Assembly: GCF_001411475.1 (NCBI RefSeq)
Contig: NZ_LLWH01000231.1
Span: 1-64,000, forward strand
DNA length: 64,000 bases
Source: Pseudomonas endophytica
GTDB taxonomy: Bacteria > Pseudomonadota > Gammaproteobacteria > Pseudomonadales > Pseudomonadaceae
Reading direction: 5' to 3'
The translations under genes and the position numbers were made by a program. Below, piece after piece: positions 10,287 to 18,827 of the stretch. Under the pieces are notes generated by a model that ran no database searches, was not told the DNA's origin, and saw nothing but the letters and a program-made list of their open reading frames with translations. The first letter of the stretch is position 1. Each line of letters starts with the position of its first letter.

Positions 10287-11755
10287 GCCTGTCATCCATG
10301 CGCTTACCCTTCAGCTTTGCTCGGCGTTTCGGGGTCTTGCTCGACACCTCGACGAGCCCCGTAAGCCTGTTGATACGCAGCGATACGCCGTTGACCGTGT
10401 TAGCGGAAGTGCGGCGTTGGGCCGGGGTTGAAGCGGTTGTGCAGCGGGTGCCAGATGCACACTTCAGCGAGCGTCTAGCCAGTTGTTACAGCGCCGGACA
10501 AAGCGCGGCCGAGCAAGTGGCGCAAGGGCTGGACAGCGAACTCGACCTTATGAGTGTGGCCGAGCAGGTGCCACAAACCGCTGACTTGTTGGAGCAAGAG
10601 GGCGATGCACCGATCATCCGGTTAATCAACGCTTTGCTGCGTGAAGCCCTGCGCGAAAAAGCCTCGGACGTACATTTGGAAACCTTCGAGCAGTACTTGT
10701 CGGTGCGTATGCGTATCGACGGCCAATTACGCGAGGTGCTACGCCCAAAACGCGAACTGGCGAACTTGCTGGTGTCGCGAATCAAAGTCATGGCGCGGTT
10801 AGATATAGCCGAAAGGCGAGTGCCGCAAGATGGCCGTATCAGTCTGCGCCTGGCCGGACATGACGTCGATGTGCGCGTCTCAACCTTACCGTCTGCCCAT
10901 GGCGAGCGCGTGGTGATGCGCTTGCTCGACAAACAGGCCGGGCGCCTCGACCTTCAATGCTTGGGCATGCCCGCGCCAACCTTGAGCCGCTTTGAACACA
11001 TACTGACCCGGCCCCACGGGATTTTTCTGGTCACTGGGCCTACCGGCTCGGGCAAAACCACTAGCCTGTATGCCGCGCTCAGCCACTTGAACCATCCAAC
11101 CCGCAACATCCTGACCGTCGAAGACCCGGTGGAATACCATCTGCCGGGTATCGGCCAAACGCCGGTCAATACTAAAGCCAACATGACCTTCGCCCGTGGG
11201 TTGCGAGCCATTTTGCGTCAGGACCCGGACGTAGTGATGGTGGGCGAAATCCGTGACCACGAAACCGCTGAAATCGCTGTGCAAGCGTCGTTGACCGGGC
11301 ACTTGGTGCTATCGACGCTGCACACCAACAGCGCGGTAGGTGCAGTGACCCGGCTGGTGGATATGGGCATTGATGCCTACTTGTTAGCGTCCTCACTGGT
11401 CGGCGTGTTGGCCCAACGCTTGTTACGCACGTTGTGCGCCGATTGCAAAACCCCTTATCGCGCCGACCCGCAGCAATGCCAACGGTTGGGGGTCGATTCG
11501 CAGGCCGACGTCACCCTGTATCAGCCACAGGGTTGTAGTCACTGCCAACAGGGTTATCGCGGGCGTACCGGGATCTACGAACTGGTCGGCATCACCCCCG
11601 CGCTGGCAGATTTAATTCATCAGGGTGCGAGCGAGCCGGACTTGATCCGAGAGGCACGCGAACACGCTCCCAGCTTGTTTGAAGACGGCCAGCGTCTGGT
11701 ACTCCAGGGTTTGACCAGTTTTGACGAACTGCTGCGCGTGACCCTGGAGGACTGA
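10283..11755 (+). CDS. gspE: Type II secretion assembly ATPase GspE
   Basis: This 490-residue hexameric ATPase powers pseudopilus assembly from the cytoplasmic face. A short N-terminal domain is followed by the N2 region (ASDVHLETFEQYLSVRMRID). Walker A is GPTGSGKTT near residue 252, the Asp box is VEDPVEYHL, and Walker B is DPDVVMVGEIRDHETA near residue 315. The His box is STLHTN. The zinc-binding CxxC pairs CADC and CSHC lie at about residues 388 and 416. All catalytic motifs are intact. It overlaps gspD by 4 bp and is 2 bp from gspF. Confidence 0.96.
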   Translation: MSLSSMRLPFSFARRFGVLLDTSTSPVSLLIRSDTPLTVLAEVRRWAGVEAVVQRVPDAHFSERLASCYSAGQSAAEQVAQGLDSELDLMSVAEQVPQTADLLEQEGDAPIIRLINALLREALREKASDVHLETFEQYLSVRMRIDGQLREVLRPKRELANLLVSRIKVMARLDIAERRVPQDGRISLRLAGHDVDVRVSTLPSAHGERVVMRLLDKQAGRLDLQCLGMPAPTLSRFEHILTRPHGIFLVTGPTGSGKTTSLYAALSHLNHPTRNILTVEDPVEYHLPGIGQTPVNTKANMTFARGLRAILRQDPDVVMVGEIRDHETAEIAVQASLTGHLVLSTLHTNSAVGAVTRLVDMGIDAYLLASSLVGVLAQRLLRTLCADCKTPYRADPQQCQRLGVDSQADVTLYQPQGCSHCQQGYRGRTGIYELVGITPALADLIHQGASEPDLIREAREHAPSLFEDGQRLVLQGLTSFDELLRVTLED

Positions 11756-11757
11756 GC

Positions 11758-12957
11758 ATGCCGATCTTTGAGTATCGGGCGCAGGATGCCAACGGACGTG
11801 ACTGCCGAGGTCAGCAAGAGGCTGAGAGTGCACGGCAGGCGCGCCAGTTGCTGCGTGAGCGCGGTCTGCGGCCAACCCGTTTGACGCAGGCTCGACAAAA
11901 TCCCACGACGGGTTTGAGAGCAAGACTTGGGGTCACCGATTTGGCGCTAGTCACGCGGCAACTGTCGACGTTGATTCACTCTGGGTTGCCCCTTGAAGAG
12001 GCCTTAGGGGCGGTAGCGGCCCAGAGCGCAAAGCGTCATGTGAACACTATTTTGCTCGCCGTACGCAACCGCGTTACCGAAGGTCATGCCTTGGCGACGG
12101 CGCTCGCAGCCTTCCCTCGGGCTTTCCCGGAGCTGTTGCGCGCCACCGTGGCGGCGGGGGAGCGCAGCGGTCATTTGGGGCATGTGCTTGAGCAACTCGC
12201 GGACTACACCGAAGCCCGCCATACCTCGCGTCAGAAGATCCAGTTGGCACTGGTATACCCGCTGATTTTGCTGATCGCCTCGTTCTCCATCGTCGGCTTT
12301 CTTCTAGGTTATGTGGTGCCGGACGTGGTCAAAATCTTTGTCAACAGCGGTCAGCCGTTGCCTGCGTTAACCCAAGCGATGATTGCCTTGAGCGATGGTT
12401 TACGCCGCTACGGTTGGCTGCTGTTGATGCTCTTGATCGCTGCGACTGGGGTGGCGCGCTGGGCCTTGCAACAGCCGCGACTAAAGCTGCGCTGGCATGC
12501 GCTGCTGCTCAACCTGCCCGTGGTCGGTGGGGTGTTGAGGGCCATGGAGGCAGCCCGCTTTGCGAGCACGCTGTCGATTTTGGGTAAGAGCGCCGTGCCG
12601 CTGCTCGATGCACTGGAAATCTCGGCCACCGTGGTGGCCAACCTCGCCATTCGCCAGCGCATGCTCGATGTCGCCCGCGCTGTTCGCGAAGGCGCAACAC
12701 TGGCCCGTGGGCTGGAGCGCAGCGGGGATATTCCGCCCATGATGCTGCACCTGATTGCCAGCGGCGAACGCGCTGGTGAGTTGGACAGCATGCTGGCGCG
12801 GGCCGCCGAACAGCAAGAAAAGACCCTCGCGGCGCGCATAGCCCTAGTCGTGAGTTTGTTTGAACCAATCATGTTGGTGCTGATGGGCGGCGTGGTTTTG
12901 CTGATCGTCATGGCCATCTTGTTGCCGATTCTTAGCCTCAATCAACTGGTGAACTGA
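11758..12957 (+). CDS. gspF: Type II secretion inner-membrane platform protein GspF
   Basis: This 399-residue polytopic protein is the core of the inner-membrane platform and couples GspE to pseudopilin addition. It has the usual MPIFEYRAQDANG N-terminus and two repeated GspF cytoplasmic domains (ALVTRQLSTLIHSGLPLEEA at about residue 65 and FASTLSILGKSAVPLLDALE at about 265). Three membrane segments include LILLIASFSIVGFLLGYVV near residue 170 and MLVLMGGVVLLIVMAILLP at the end. The length is typical. It starts 2 bp after gspE and lies 3 bp before gspG. Confidence 0.95.
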   Translation: MPIFEYRAQDANGRDCRGQQEAESARQARQLLRERGLRPTRLTQARQNPTTGLRARLGVTDLALVTRQLSTLIHSGLPLEEALGAVAAQSAKRHVNTILLAVRNRVTEGHALATALAAFPRAFPELLRATVAAGERSGHLGHVLEQLADYTEARHTSRQKIQLALVYPLILLIASFSIVGFLLGYVVPDVVKIFVNSGQPLPALTQAMIALSDGLRRYGWLLLMLLIAATGVARWALQQPRLKLRWHALLLNLPVVGGVLRAMEAARFASTLSILGKSAVPLLDALEISATVVANLAIRQRMLDVARAVREGATLARGLERSGDIPPMMLHLIASGERAGELDSMLARAAEQQEKTLAARIALVVSLFEPIMLVLMGGVVLLIVMAILLPILSLNQLVN

Positions 12958-12960
12958 CCG

Positions 12961-13401
12961 ATGCAGTCTTCTCAAAAATCAACCCAACGTGGCTTTACCC
13001 TAATTGAAATCATGGTGGTCGTGGTCATCATTGGTGTGCTGGGCGCCATCGTGGTGCCGCAATTTATGAGCCGTCCGGATCAAGCCAAGGTCACAGCCGC
13101 CCAAACCGATATTCAAGCCATTAGCACCGCGCTAGAAATGTACCGCTTAGACACGTTCAACTACCCCTCGACGCAGCAAGGTCTTGAAGCGCTGGTTAAA
13201 CGCCCGACGGGCACCCCGGTGGTTAGAAACTGGAACCCTCAGGGCTACCTCAAAAGCCTGCCAGTCGACCCGTGGGGCACGCCTTATCAATACCTCAACT
13301 CAGGCAGCCACTCCGCAGGCTATGAGCTGTTTTCCTTCGGCTCCGATGGCGTTCAAGGTGGCGAAGGGTATGGCGCTGACATCGGCAATTGGAGCAACTG
13401 A
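12961..13401 (+). CDS. gspG: Major pseudopilin GspG
   Basis: This 146-residue major pseudopilin polymerises into the periplasmic pseudopilus. The class III leader MQSSQKSTQRG is cut before Phe12 by a prepilin peptidase. FTLIEIMVVVVIIGVLGAIV is the hydrophobic helix and carries the conserved Glu5 of the mature protein. The C-terminal calcium-loop pattern (LPVDPWGTPYQY, then ELFSFGSDGVQGGEG) is typical of GspG. No prepilin peptidase gene is in the window, so PilD elsewhere must process it. Confidence 0.96.
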   Translation: MQSSQKSTQRGFTLIEIMVVVVIIGVLGAIVVPQFMSRPDQAKVTAAQTDIQAISTALEMYRLDTFNYPSTQQGLEALVKRPTGTPVVRNWNPQGYLKSLPVDPWGTPYQYLNSGSHSAGYELFSFGSDGVQGGEGYGADIGNWSN

Positions 13402-13404
13402 GGC

Positions 13405-13893
13405 ATGCGATATTCATCGCTGGGCTTCACCTTGATCGAGCTGATGGTGGTGATGGTGCTGATAGGCGTGCTGGCCTCAATGGTGCATATCAGCCTCGGT
13501 GACAACCGCGCCCGCGAGGCGCGGCAAGAAGCCAACGTGATGCTTGCCTTGATGCAGGGGCTGCGCGAGAAAGCGGTACTCGAAGGTCAGGAGTATGGCC
13601 TGCGGCTGGAGCCTGAAGCCTATCAACTGATGCAGCTTCAAGATGACATCTGGCAGGCCATTGAGCCTACGGTGAAGATGCCCAGCGGTGTGGTGTTGAC
13701 GTTGATCTTGGAGGGACGTTCGCAAAACCTTGCCGTGGGCGAGCGGACGCCGCAGTTGTGGTGGCTCAGCAGTGATGAAAACACGCCTTTTGCACTGCAC
13801 TTCGATAGCCCGCCGCTGCGCTGGCAGAGCCTTTACAGCGACGGCCTTGGCAACCCGCTACTCGAAGCCTTCGAGGCCACGAATGAGGGCTGA
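13405..13893 (+). CDS. gspH: Minor pseudopilin GspH
   Basis: This 162-residue minor pseudopilin has a very short leader (MRYSSLG) before FTLIELMVVMVLIGVLASMV. The rest is a GspH-like beta-rich periplasmic domain (REARQEANVMLALMQGLREK, then EYGLRLEPEAYQLMQL). It is thought to sit in or near the pseudopilus tip. It begins 3 bp after gspG and overlaps gspI by 11 bp. Confidence 0.92.
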   Translation: MRYSSLGFTLIELMVVMVLIGVLASMVHISLGDNRAREARQEANVMLALMQGLREKAVLEGQEYGLRLEPEAYQLMQLQDDIWQAIEPTVKMPSGVVLTLILEGRSQNLAVGERTPQLWWLSSDENTPFALHFDSPPLRWQSLYSDGLGNPLLEAFEATNEG

Positions 13894-14251
13894 AAAAGGC
13901 TTTACCTTACTCGAAGTCATGATCGCCCTAGCGGTGTTTGCCACGTTGGCGGCTGCCGTCATGTCAGCCAGCCAATACGTGTTGGGGCAAAGCGCTCGGG
14001 TCGAAGCCCGACTATTTGCCGGCTGGTTGGCAGACAACCAGCTCAACGAACTGCACCTTCAAGCCGCGACCTTGGCCGTAGGGTCGCGCAGCTTCAATCA
14101 ACGCTTTGCTCAACGCGAGTGGCGTGTGGTTCAGCAGATCGTGAGCGAGCCAGCCAGTGGTCTTTTACGGGTAGAGCTGAGCGTCAGCCCTGCAGCCAGT
14201 GATCAGACATTACTCAACGTGACCCACTGGTTAGCGCGCAACCATGACTAA
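13883..14251 (+). CDS. gspI: Minor pseudopilin GspI
   Basis: This 122-residue protein begins at the ATG at 13883 (MRAEKG, then FTLLEVMIALAVFATLAAAV). I chose this over an upstream in-frame codon at 13730 because the prepilin leader must directly precede the FTLLE helix. It overlaps the end of gspH by 11 bp. GspI forms the tip complex with GspJ and GspK in the known system. Its stop overlaps gspJ by 8 bp. Confidence 0.92.
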   Translation: MRAEKGFTLLEVMIALAVFATLAAAVMSASQYVLGQSARVEARLFAGWLADNQLNELHLQAATLAVGSRSFNQRFAQREWRVVQQIVSEPASGLLRVELSVSPAASDQTLLNVTHWLARNHD

Positions 14252-14804
14252 GCCGCAAGCGGGCTTTACGTTGCTCGAACTGGTCATCGCCATCGCTATT
14301 TTCGCTTTGCTGGGCGTGGCCTGCTGGCGTCTGTTTGACGGCGTGATACGCGCCGAACGCAGCAGCAGCGCCCACGAGCAAGCCTTACGCGATGTGCAGC
14401 GCGCCGTGGCGCTGATTGAGCGTGATGTGTTGCACCTGCAAACATCGGCCAAGCACCTTGGACTGACGCTTAACGCCAACCAACTCAACCTGCGCCGCGC
14501 TAACTGGCGTAACCCGCTGGGCCAGCCGCGTAGCGAGCTGCAAGACGTCAGCTACCAAGTGCAAGACGGGGTGCTTTGGCGATACAGCCGCGACCTTGAA
14601 GGTGGCGAAGTGCAAACGCAAAAACTGCTCAGCGACGTAAGCGATTTGCGCTGGCGGCTGTACGACCGTGACGTGGGCTGGCGTAACGCTTGGCCTACCG
14701 GCAAAGCGGCCCCCAAAGGCATGCCGCAAGCCCTTGAGTTGCAGTTCTCGGCGGGGCGATTTGAACAGCTGCGACGCGTTATTCTGCTGCCGGAGGGTGG
14801 GTGA
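14244..14804 (+). CDS. gspJ: Minor pseudopilin GspJ
   Basis: This 186-residue minor pseudopilin has the leader MTKPQAG followed by FTLLELVIAIAIFALLGVAC. The soluble domain includes the GspJ-type helix RDVQRAVALIERDVLHLQ. The later pattern YQVQDGVLWRYSRDL and the C-terminal RRVILLPEGG fit the family. It partners GspI and GspK at the pseudopilus tip. Its stop shares one base with the gspK start (TGATG). Confidence 0.92.
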   Translation: MTKPQAGFTLLELVIAIAIFALLGVACWRLFDGVIRAERSSSAHEQALRDVQRAVALIERDVLHLQTSAKHLGLTLNANQLNLRRANWRNPLGQPRSELQDVSYQVQDGVLWRYSRDLEGGEVQTQKLLSDVSDLRWRLYDRDVGWRNAWPTGKAAPKGMPQALELQFSAGRFEQLRRVILLPEGG

Positions 14805-15658
14805 TGCGCAAGGGCCAGCAAGGCATCGCCCTGATCACCGTGTTGCTCGTCATGAGCCTTGCGCTGCTGATCACCGCAGGCATGTTGCGCAGCCATCGTC
14901 TGGCCCTGCACAGCAGCGCTCAGCAACTCCATCAACTGCAACTGAGGCAGTTAGCGTTTGCCGGAGAAGCTTGGGCTCGGCAGCGTTTGAGCGCGCTGTT
15001 GGTTGACCCCAAGCTCGCCGTCGCCGCAGGCCAAGCTTGGGCTACTGGGCAACCTGAAATGCTGATCGACAACGGCCAAATCGACGTTGAAATCGAAGAC
15101 TTGGCCGCACGTTTCAACGTGAGCGCTTTACTCACCCAAGTCCCTGTGGACGCAGTGACAAAGCAGCGTTGGCTGCGCCTGCAAACCCTGCTTGAAGTGC
15201 CAGTCGTAGAGGCCAGCGCATTGCAGGGTCTGAGCGTGAGCGACATCAGCCAATTGCGCCTGCTGCCCGGCGTGGATGCCGTGTGGTTCGCGCGCATGCA
15301 GCCTTGGATCGCCCTGCTGAGCAAAGAGGCGACGCTCAACATCAACACCGCCTCTGCCACCTTGCTCGGCACCTTAGAAGGCGTCACGCCGGGTATGGCT
15401 CGACGGTTACTGAGCGAGCGCCCGTTAAACGGTTTTGCCAGCGTTCAAGACTTTACCTTTAGCCCGGCGCTAATGGGCTTAGGCATCCAAGAGGCGGGGC
15501 TTGGGACGCACAGCCGCTGGTTTCGCATCACCACCCACGTGCGCATTGGGCAAAGTCGCTTGCGCCTTGAAAGCGACCTGACCCGCGATCTTAAAACCGG
15601 CACATGGCACCTTCAACAGCGGCGCTTTTTAGCCCCTGCACACAGCGAATCTTCTTGA
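14804..15658 (+). CDS. gspK: Minor pseudopilin GspK
   Basis: This 284-residue GspK-type protein caps the pseudopilus. The leader MRKGQQG is followed by IALITVLLVMSLALLITAG. As expected for GspK, the Phe at mature position 1 is Ile and Glu5 is missing (IALIT). The large alpha-helical domain includes LEDLAARFNVSALL-type sequence (residues about 100-113) and the helix-hairpin region NINTASATLLGTLEGV. The ATG at 14804 is preferred to the adjacent GTG at 14801 because CGGAGGG lies 7 bp upstream. TGATG overlaps join it to both neighbours. Confidence 0.92.
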   Translation: MRKGQQGIALITVLLVMSLALLITAGMLRSHRLALHSSAQQLHQLQLRQLAFAGEAWARQRLSALLVDPKLAVAAGQAWATGQPEMLIDNGQIDVEIEDLAARFNVSALLTQVPVDAVTKQRWLRLQTLLEVPVVEASALQGLSVSDISQLRLLPGVDAVWFARMQPWIALLSKEATLNINTASATLLGTLEGVTPGMARRLLSERPLNGFASVQDFTFSPALMGLGIQEAGLGTHSRWFRITTHVRIGQSRLRLESDLTRDLKTGTWHLQQRRFLAPAHSESS

Positions 15659-16740
15659 TGAACAGCTGGCTTTACCTCACCGCTCATAGCATTAGCCACA
15701 CTGACCTTAACGCTGCACGGGGCTGTGTGTGGAACGACGAAAAAATAGTCCACGTAACCTCGTTGAACGAGGCTGCCCAAGCACTCGCCGCACGTGAGGT
15801 GAAACTGATTTTGCCCATGGAAATGTGCAGTTGGCTGCGCACTGAACCTTGGTCGGGAAGGCGTCGGCCGAGTCCACAAACTTTAGCTTTTTCGGTAGAA
15901 GAGCAACTGGTCGATGACCTCGATGAACTGCACATCGCCGTGGGTGAGCCGGACGAACAGCGGTGTTATCCGTTGCTGGTGATTCACCGTGAGCGTTTCA
16001 AAACGTTGTTAGCGCAGTTGCATGAGCGCGGCTTGAATATCGTCAGTGTGCACGTGGATGCCGACCTATTGCCCGGTGAACAGGCGTGCGTGGCGTGGTG
16101 GGGCGGGCGCTGGATTGCAGGTGGCGCGTTGAGCCTTCGGCTGGCGTTATCCCCTGAGGCACTTCAGGTAGTAAAGGAAGGCCACTGCGAAGCGTGGAGA
16201 GAGCTGGCGTTTGAGATGAGCGATGCGTCGCCTAATGCTATCGACTTGCTACAAGGTGAGTTTCGGCGCACAGCCCAGCGCTTGCCTTGGCGGGGTATCG
16301 CTGTTGTGTCGTTGCTGATGGTGACCTTGGCTGTGGGGGCAATGCACCTGCGCAGCAGCTTCCTTGAGGACCAAGCGGCCCGCCTCTACGCCCAGAGTGA
16401 GCAGCACTTTAAAACCCTGTACCCCGAGCACACCCGCATCGTTAATTTGTCGGCGCAGCTCAACGCTTTGCAGCAGCAAGGGGCGACTCAACAAAACGGG
16501 CATTTACTCCGATTGCTTCAGCTAACGCAGCAAGTAATTGGTGCCAGTAGCGTTGAAGTGCAGCGTATGCAATGGCGCGCCACTGTGGGTTGGACTTTAA
16601 ACATCACCGCCAACAGCTTTGCCGAACTTGAGCAACTGCGCGCGCGTGGGGTGCAAAGCGCGCTGCCGATTACGCTCGACAACGCCAGCCAGCAAGGCAA
16701 TCGAGTGCAGGCGTTGCTGACCTTGGAGGACGCTTTATGA
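15658..16740 (+). CDS. gspL: Type II secretion inner-membrane protein GspL
   Basis: This 360-residue bitopic protein recruits GspE to the membrane. The start is the ATG at 15658, which overlaps the gspK stop by one base. An in-frame codon at 15604 lies deep inside gspK and would break the domain. The cytoplasmic actin-like domain spans about residues 1-215 (QTLAFSVEEQLVDDLDELHI). One membrane segment (GIAVVSLLMVTLAVGAMHL) lies at about 224-242, then a periplasmic ferredoxin-like domain. It overlaps gspM by 4 bp. Confidence 0.9.
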   Translation: MNSWLYLTAHSISHTDLNAARGCVWNDEKIVHVTSLNEAAQALAAREVKLILPMEMCSWLRTEPWSGRRRPSPQTLAFSVEEQLVDDLDELHIAVGEPDEQRCYPLLVIHRERFKTLLAQLHERGLNIVSVHVDADLLPGEQACVAWWGGRWIAGGALSLRLALSPEALQVVKEGHCEAWRELAFEMSDASPNAIDLLQGEFRRTAQRLPWRGIAVVSLLMVTLAVGAMHLRSSFLEDQAARLYAQSEQHFKTLYPEHTRIVNLSAQLNALQQQGATQQNGHLLRLLQLTQQVIGASSVEVQRMQWRATVGWTLNITANSFAELEQLRARGVQSALPITLDNASQQGNRVQALLTLEDAL

Positions 16741-17183
16741 AGGCTCTATTGCATGAGCGCTGGCGACAGCTACCGCGGCGTGACCGCCAACTGTGCGGGG
16801 TGCTGGCGGTTTTCTTATCGGTTGTGTTTGGTTTCTACAGTGTTTGGCAACCTGCGCAGCAACGCCTCACCGCGGCTCAAACGTTATACGCCCAGCACGT
16901 GGTGCAAGCAGCAGAAGTACAGCGAGCGCAGCCTGCCCAAACGGCCAAGGTTCATACACAACCTTTAAGCACCCGCCTCAGTCAAAGTGCTACGAGTGCG
17001 GGCCTGAATGTGCAGCAGTTTGAAATGGATACCCAGAGGCTGCGCATCACACTGAGCGGCAATGCCTTGGCGGTGTTGGAGTGGCTTAATCGCATCGAAC
17101 AAGAAGGCGCCCAGTTAGAAAGCCTGACGTTGGAAAAAAACGATCAGACTTTAGAAGCGCACTTACAAATCACTCACCCATAA
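16737..17183 (+). CDS. gspM: Type II secretion inner-membrane protein GspM
   Basis: This 148-residue protein is the partner of GspL. A short cytoplasmic arm (LHERWRQLPRRDRQL) leads to a single membrane segment (LCGVLAVFLSVVFGFYSVW). A periplasmic domain follows (LSTRLSQSATSAGLNVQQFE, then LAVLEWLNRIEQEGAQLESL). It is the last gene of the operon. No gspN or gspO follows. Its TAA stop lies inside an 8-bp tandem repeat. Confidence 0.9.
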   Translation: MKALLHERWRQLPRRDRQLCGVLAVFLSVVFGFYSVWQPAQQRLTAAQTLYAQHVVQAAEVQRAQPAQTAKVHTQPLSTRLSQSATSAGLNVQQFEMDTQRLRITLSGNALAVLEWLNRIEQEGAQLESLTLEKNDQTLEAHLQITHP

Positions 17184-17200
17184 CCCCATAACCCCATAAC
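17177..17200. repeat. Three tandem copies of CCCATAAC over the gspM stop
   Basis: The octamer CCCATAAC is repeated three times, followed by CCCGG. The gspM TAA is inside the first copy. Copy-number slippage would not change the protein, because the stop is in the first unit. Confidence 0.85.
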
Positions 17201-17348
17201 CCGGTAGGAGTTGCTGCCCCGTCTTCGACGCCGCGCTGTCGCGCAGCAAACGGACTAAGCCTGTAGTCGCTGACGAGGCACAAAGGCTGCAATCAACGGC
17301 TGGCAGTGGAAACACCATGCGCACGGTGTTTGGGTGCAGTCCATTTCG

Positions 17349-17413
17349 TAGGAGCTGGCGCAGCCTGCGATCTTTTGATCTTTTTAAAAGATCGCGAGCA
17401 AGCTCGCTCCTAC
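17349..17413. repeat. REPIN between the gsp operon and the MFS gene
   Basis: GTAGGAGCTGGCGCAGCCTG faces GCGAGCAAGCTCGCTCCTAC across a GATCTTTT/AAAAGATC core. It lies in the 246-bp gap between the convergent gspM and MFS stops. With no other hairpin in the gap it may serve as the terminator for both. Confidence 0.85.
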
Positions 17414-17429
17414 GGGGTATTTGTGGGGC

Positions 17430-18710
17430 TTAGGCGTTTTTAGTATTGCCCGGTAACGCGGGCAGTTTGGCCAAATGCAGCGCGACCCACAACGCGAGGA
17501 TCAACAACGCGCCTATAAACGCGCCGATGCCGTTCCAGCCCGCGTAGTGCCAGAAAAAACCGCCCGCAGTACCGGCCACGCTCGACCCGGCGTAGTAACA
17601 GAACAGGTACAACGACGAGGCTTGACCCTTGGCTTTAGTCGCACGACGACCGATCCAGCTACTGGCCACCGAGTGCGCACCGAAGAAGCCGAAGGTGAAC
17701 AGCAGCATGCCGATAATCACCAGCGCGATGGGCTCAAACATAGTCAGCGTAATCCCTACCAGCATCAGCACAATCACGGCCCACAGCACCTTGCGACGGC
17801 CCAATTTGTCAGCCAGCGCGCCGATCTGCGCGGAGCTGTAAATCCCCGACAAGTACACCACCGACAGCAAGCCCACCACGGCCTGATTCATGTTGTACGG
17901 CTCGGCCAGCAAGCGATAACCGATGTAGTTAAACAGCGTGACAAAGCTGCCCATCAACAAAAAGGCTTCCAGAAACAACCACGGCAAACCGGCATCTCGA
18001 AAGTGAATCGTAAAGCCGTTCAACAAGCTGCGAGGGTTCATGGTTTGCGCACGGAAGTTGCGCGACTCTGGCAGGATCTTCACAAACACCAGCGCCAAGA
18101 CCAGCGCCAAGCCGCCGATAACCAGCATTGCAGTGTGCCAACTGACAAAGTCGATCAACACCCCGGTGATTAGCCGACCGCTCATACCGCCAATCGCATT
18201 GCCGCCGATGTACAAGCCCATCGCCAGGCCAATATGTTGTGGGTGGATCTCCTCACTCAGATACGTCATCGCCACGGCGGCCAAGCCACTGAGCGACAAA
18301 CCCACCAGCGCACGGGTAATCAGCACACCTTCCCAAGTGGGCATCCACGCACTGAGCATTGTAAAAACTGCCGCACTGAACAGTGCAGACACCATCACCG
18401 GCTTACGTCCGATGGCATCGGAAATCGGCCCCGTCACCAGCAGGCCGATGGCCAGCATCCCGGTTGAAACGGACAAAATCAGGCTACTCTGCGCGGCGTT
18501 AATCCCGTATTCATGGGACAACATCGGCATCATCGGTTGCACGCAATACAACAAGGCAAATGTCGCAAAACCCCCCGAGAACAGTGCCAGCACCGTGCGC
18601 ATAAACATCGGCGTGCCTTTTTCGATAAACACGTCATTGAGTTGAGCGACAACGTCATCCAGCGCAGACGGGGCAACTTCGTGAGCGAGTGGAGCGACAG
18701 CAGTTTTCAC
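17430..18710 (-). CDS. YnfM-like major facilitator superfamily transporter
   Basis: This 426-residue, 12-helix transporter is close to Escherichia coli YnfM in sequence order (TPMFMRTVLALFSGGFATFA, then TGPISDAIGRKPVMVSAL and SGLAAVAMTYLSEEIHP). The MFS loop motif GPISDAIGRKPVM lies between helices 2 and 3. The GTG at 18710 is chosen as start because TGAGG lies 6 bp upstream. A longer frame would run into the divergent regulator gene. YnfM-type proteins are presumed drug or metabolite exporters; the substrate is unknown. A divergent LysR gene 117 bp away copies the ynfL-ynfM arrangement and should control it. Confidence 0.9.
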   Translation of the reverse strand: MKTAVAPLAHEVAPSALDDVVAQLNDVFIEKGTPMFMRTVLALFSGGFATFALLYCVQPMMPMLSHEYGINAAQSSLILSVSTGMLAIGLLVTGPISDAIGRKPVMVSALFSAAVFTMLSAWMPTWEGVLITRALVGLSLSGLAAVAMTYLSEEIHPQHIGLAMGLYIGGNAIGGMSGRLITGVLIDFVSWHTAMLVIGGLALVLALVFVKILPESRNFRAQTMNPRSLLNGFTIHFRDAGLPWLFLEAFLLMGSFVTLFNYIGYRLLAEPYNMNQAVVGLLSVVYLSGIYSSAQIGALADKLGRRKVLWAVIVLMLVGITLTMFEPIALVIIGMLLFTFGFFGAHSVASSWIGRRATKAKGQASSLYLFCYYAGSSVAGTAGGFFWHYAGWNGIGAFIGALLILALWVALHLAKLPALPGNTKNA

Positions 18711-18790
18711 GGGGACCTCAGGAGGGGGTAGCCGAGCGGCAATGGCAAAAGAATATAGCTCCCTAACGATTCTTTCCAATATATTATTCG

Positions 18791-18805
18791 ACCTATTTGA
18801 TAGGT
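18791..18805. promoter_or_regulatory. Palindrome ACCTAT-TTG-ATAGGT, likely LysR box
   Basis: A perfect 6-bp inverted repeat with a 3-bp spacer contains the T-N11-A pattern typical of LysR regulators. It lies 22 bp upstream of the LysR start, in the shared divergent promoter region. Confidence 0.6.
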
Positions 18806-18827
18806 TTAACGACTTAATGGGGTATGT

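Noticed and set aside
13730..13882. Upstream extension of gspI inside gspH
   Set aside because: The prepilin leader must directly precede FTLLE; the ATG at 13883 gives the correct short leader.
15604..15657. Upstream extension of gspL inside gspK
   Set aside because: The ATG at 15658 matches the TGATG coupling pattern and the family N-terminus.
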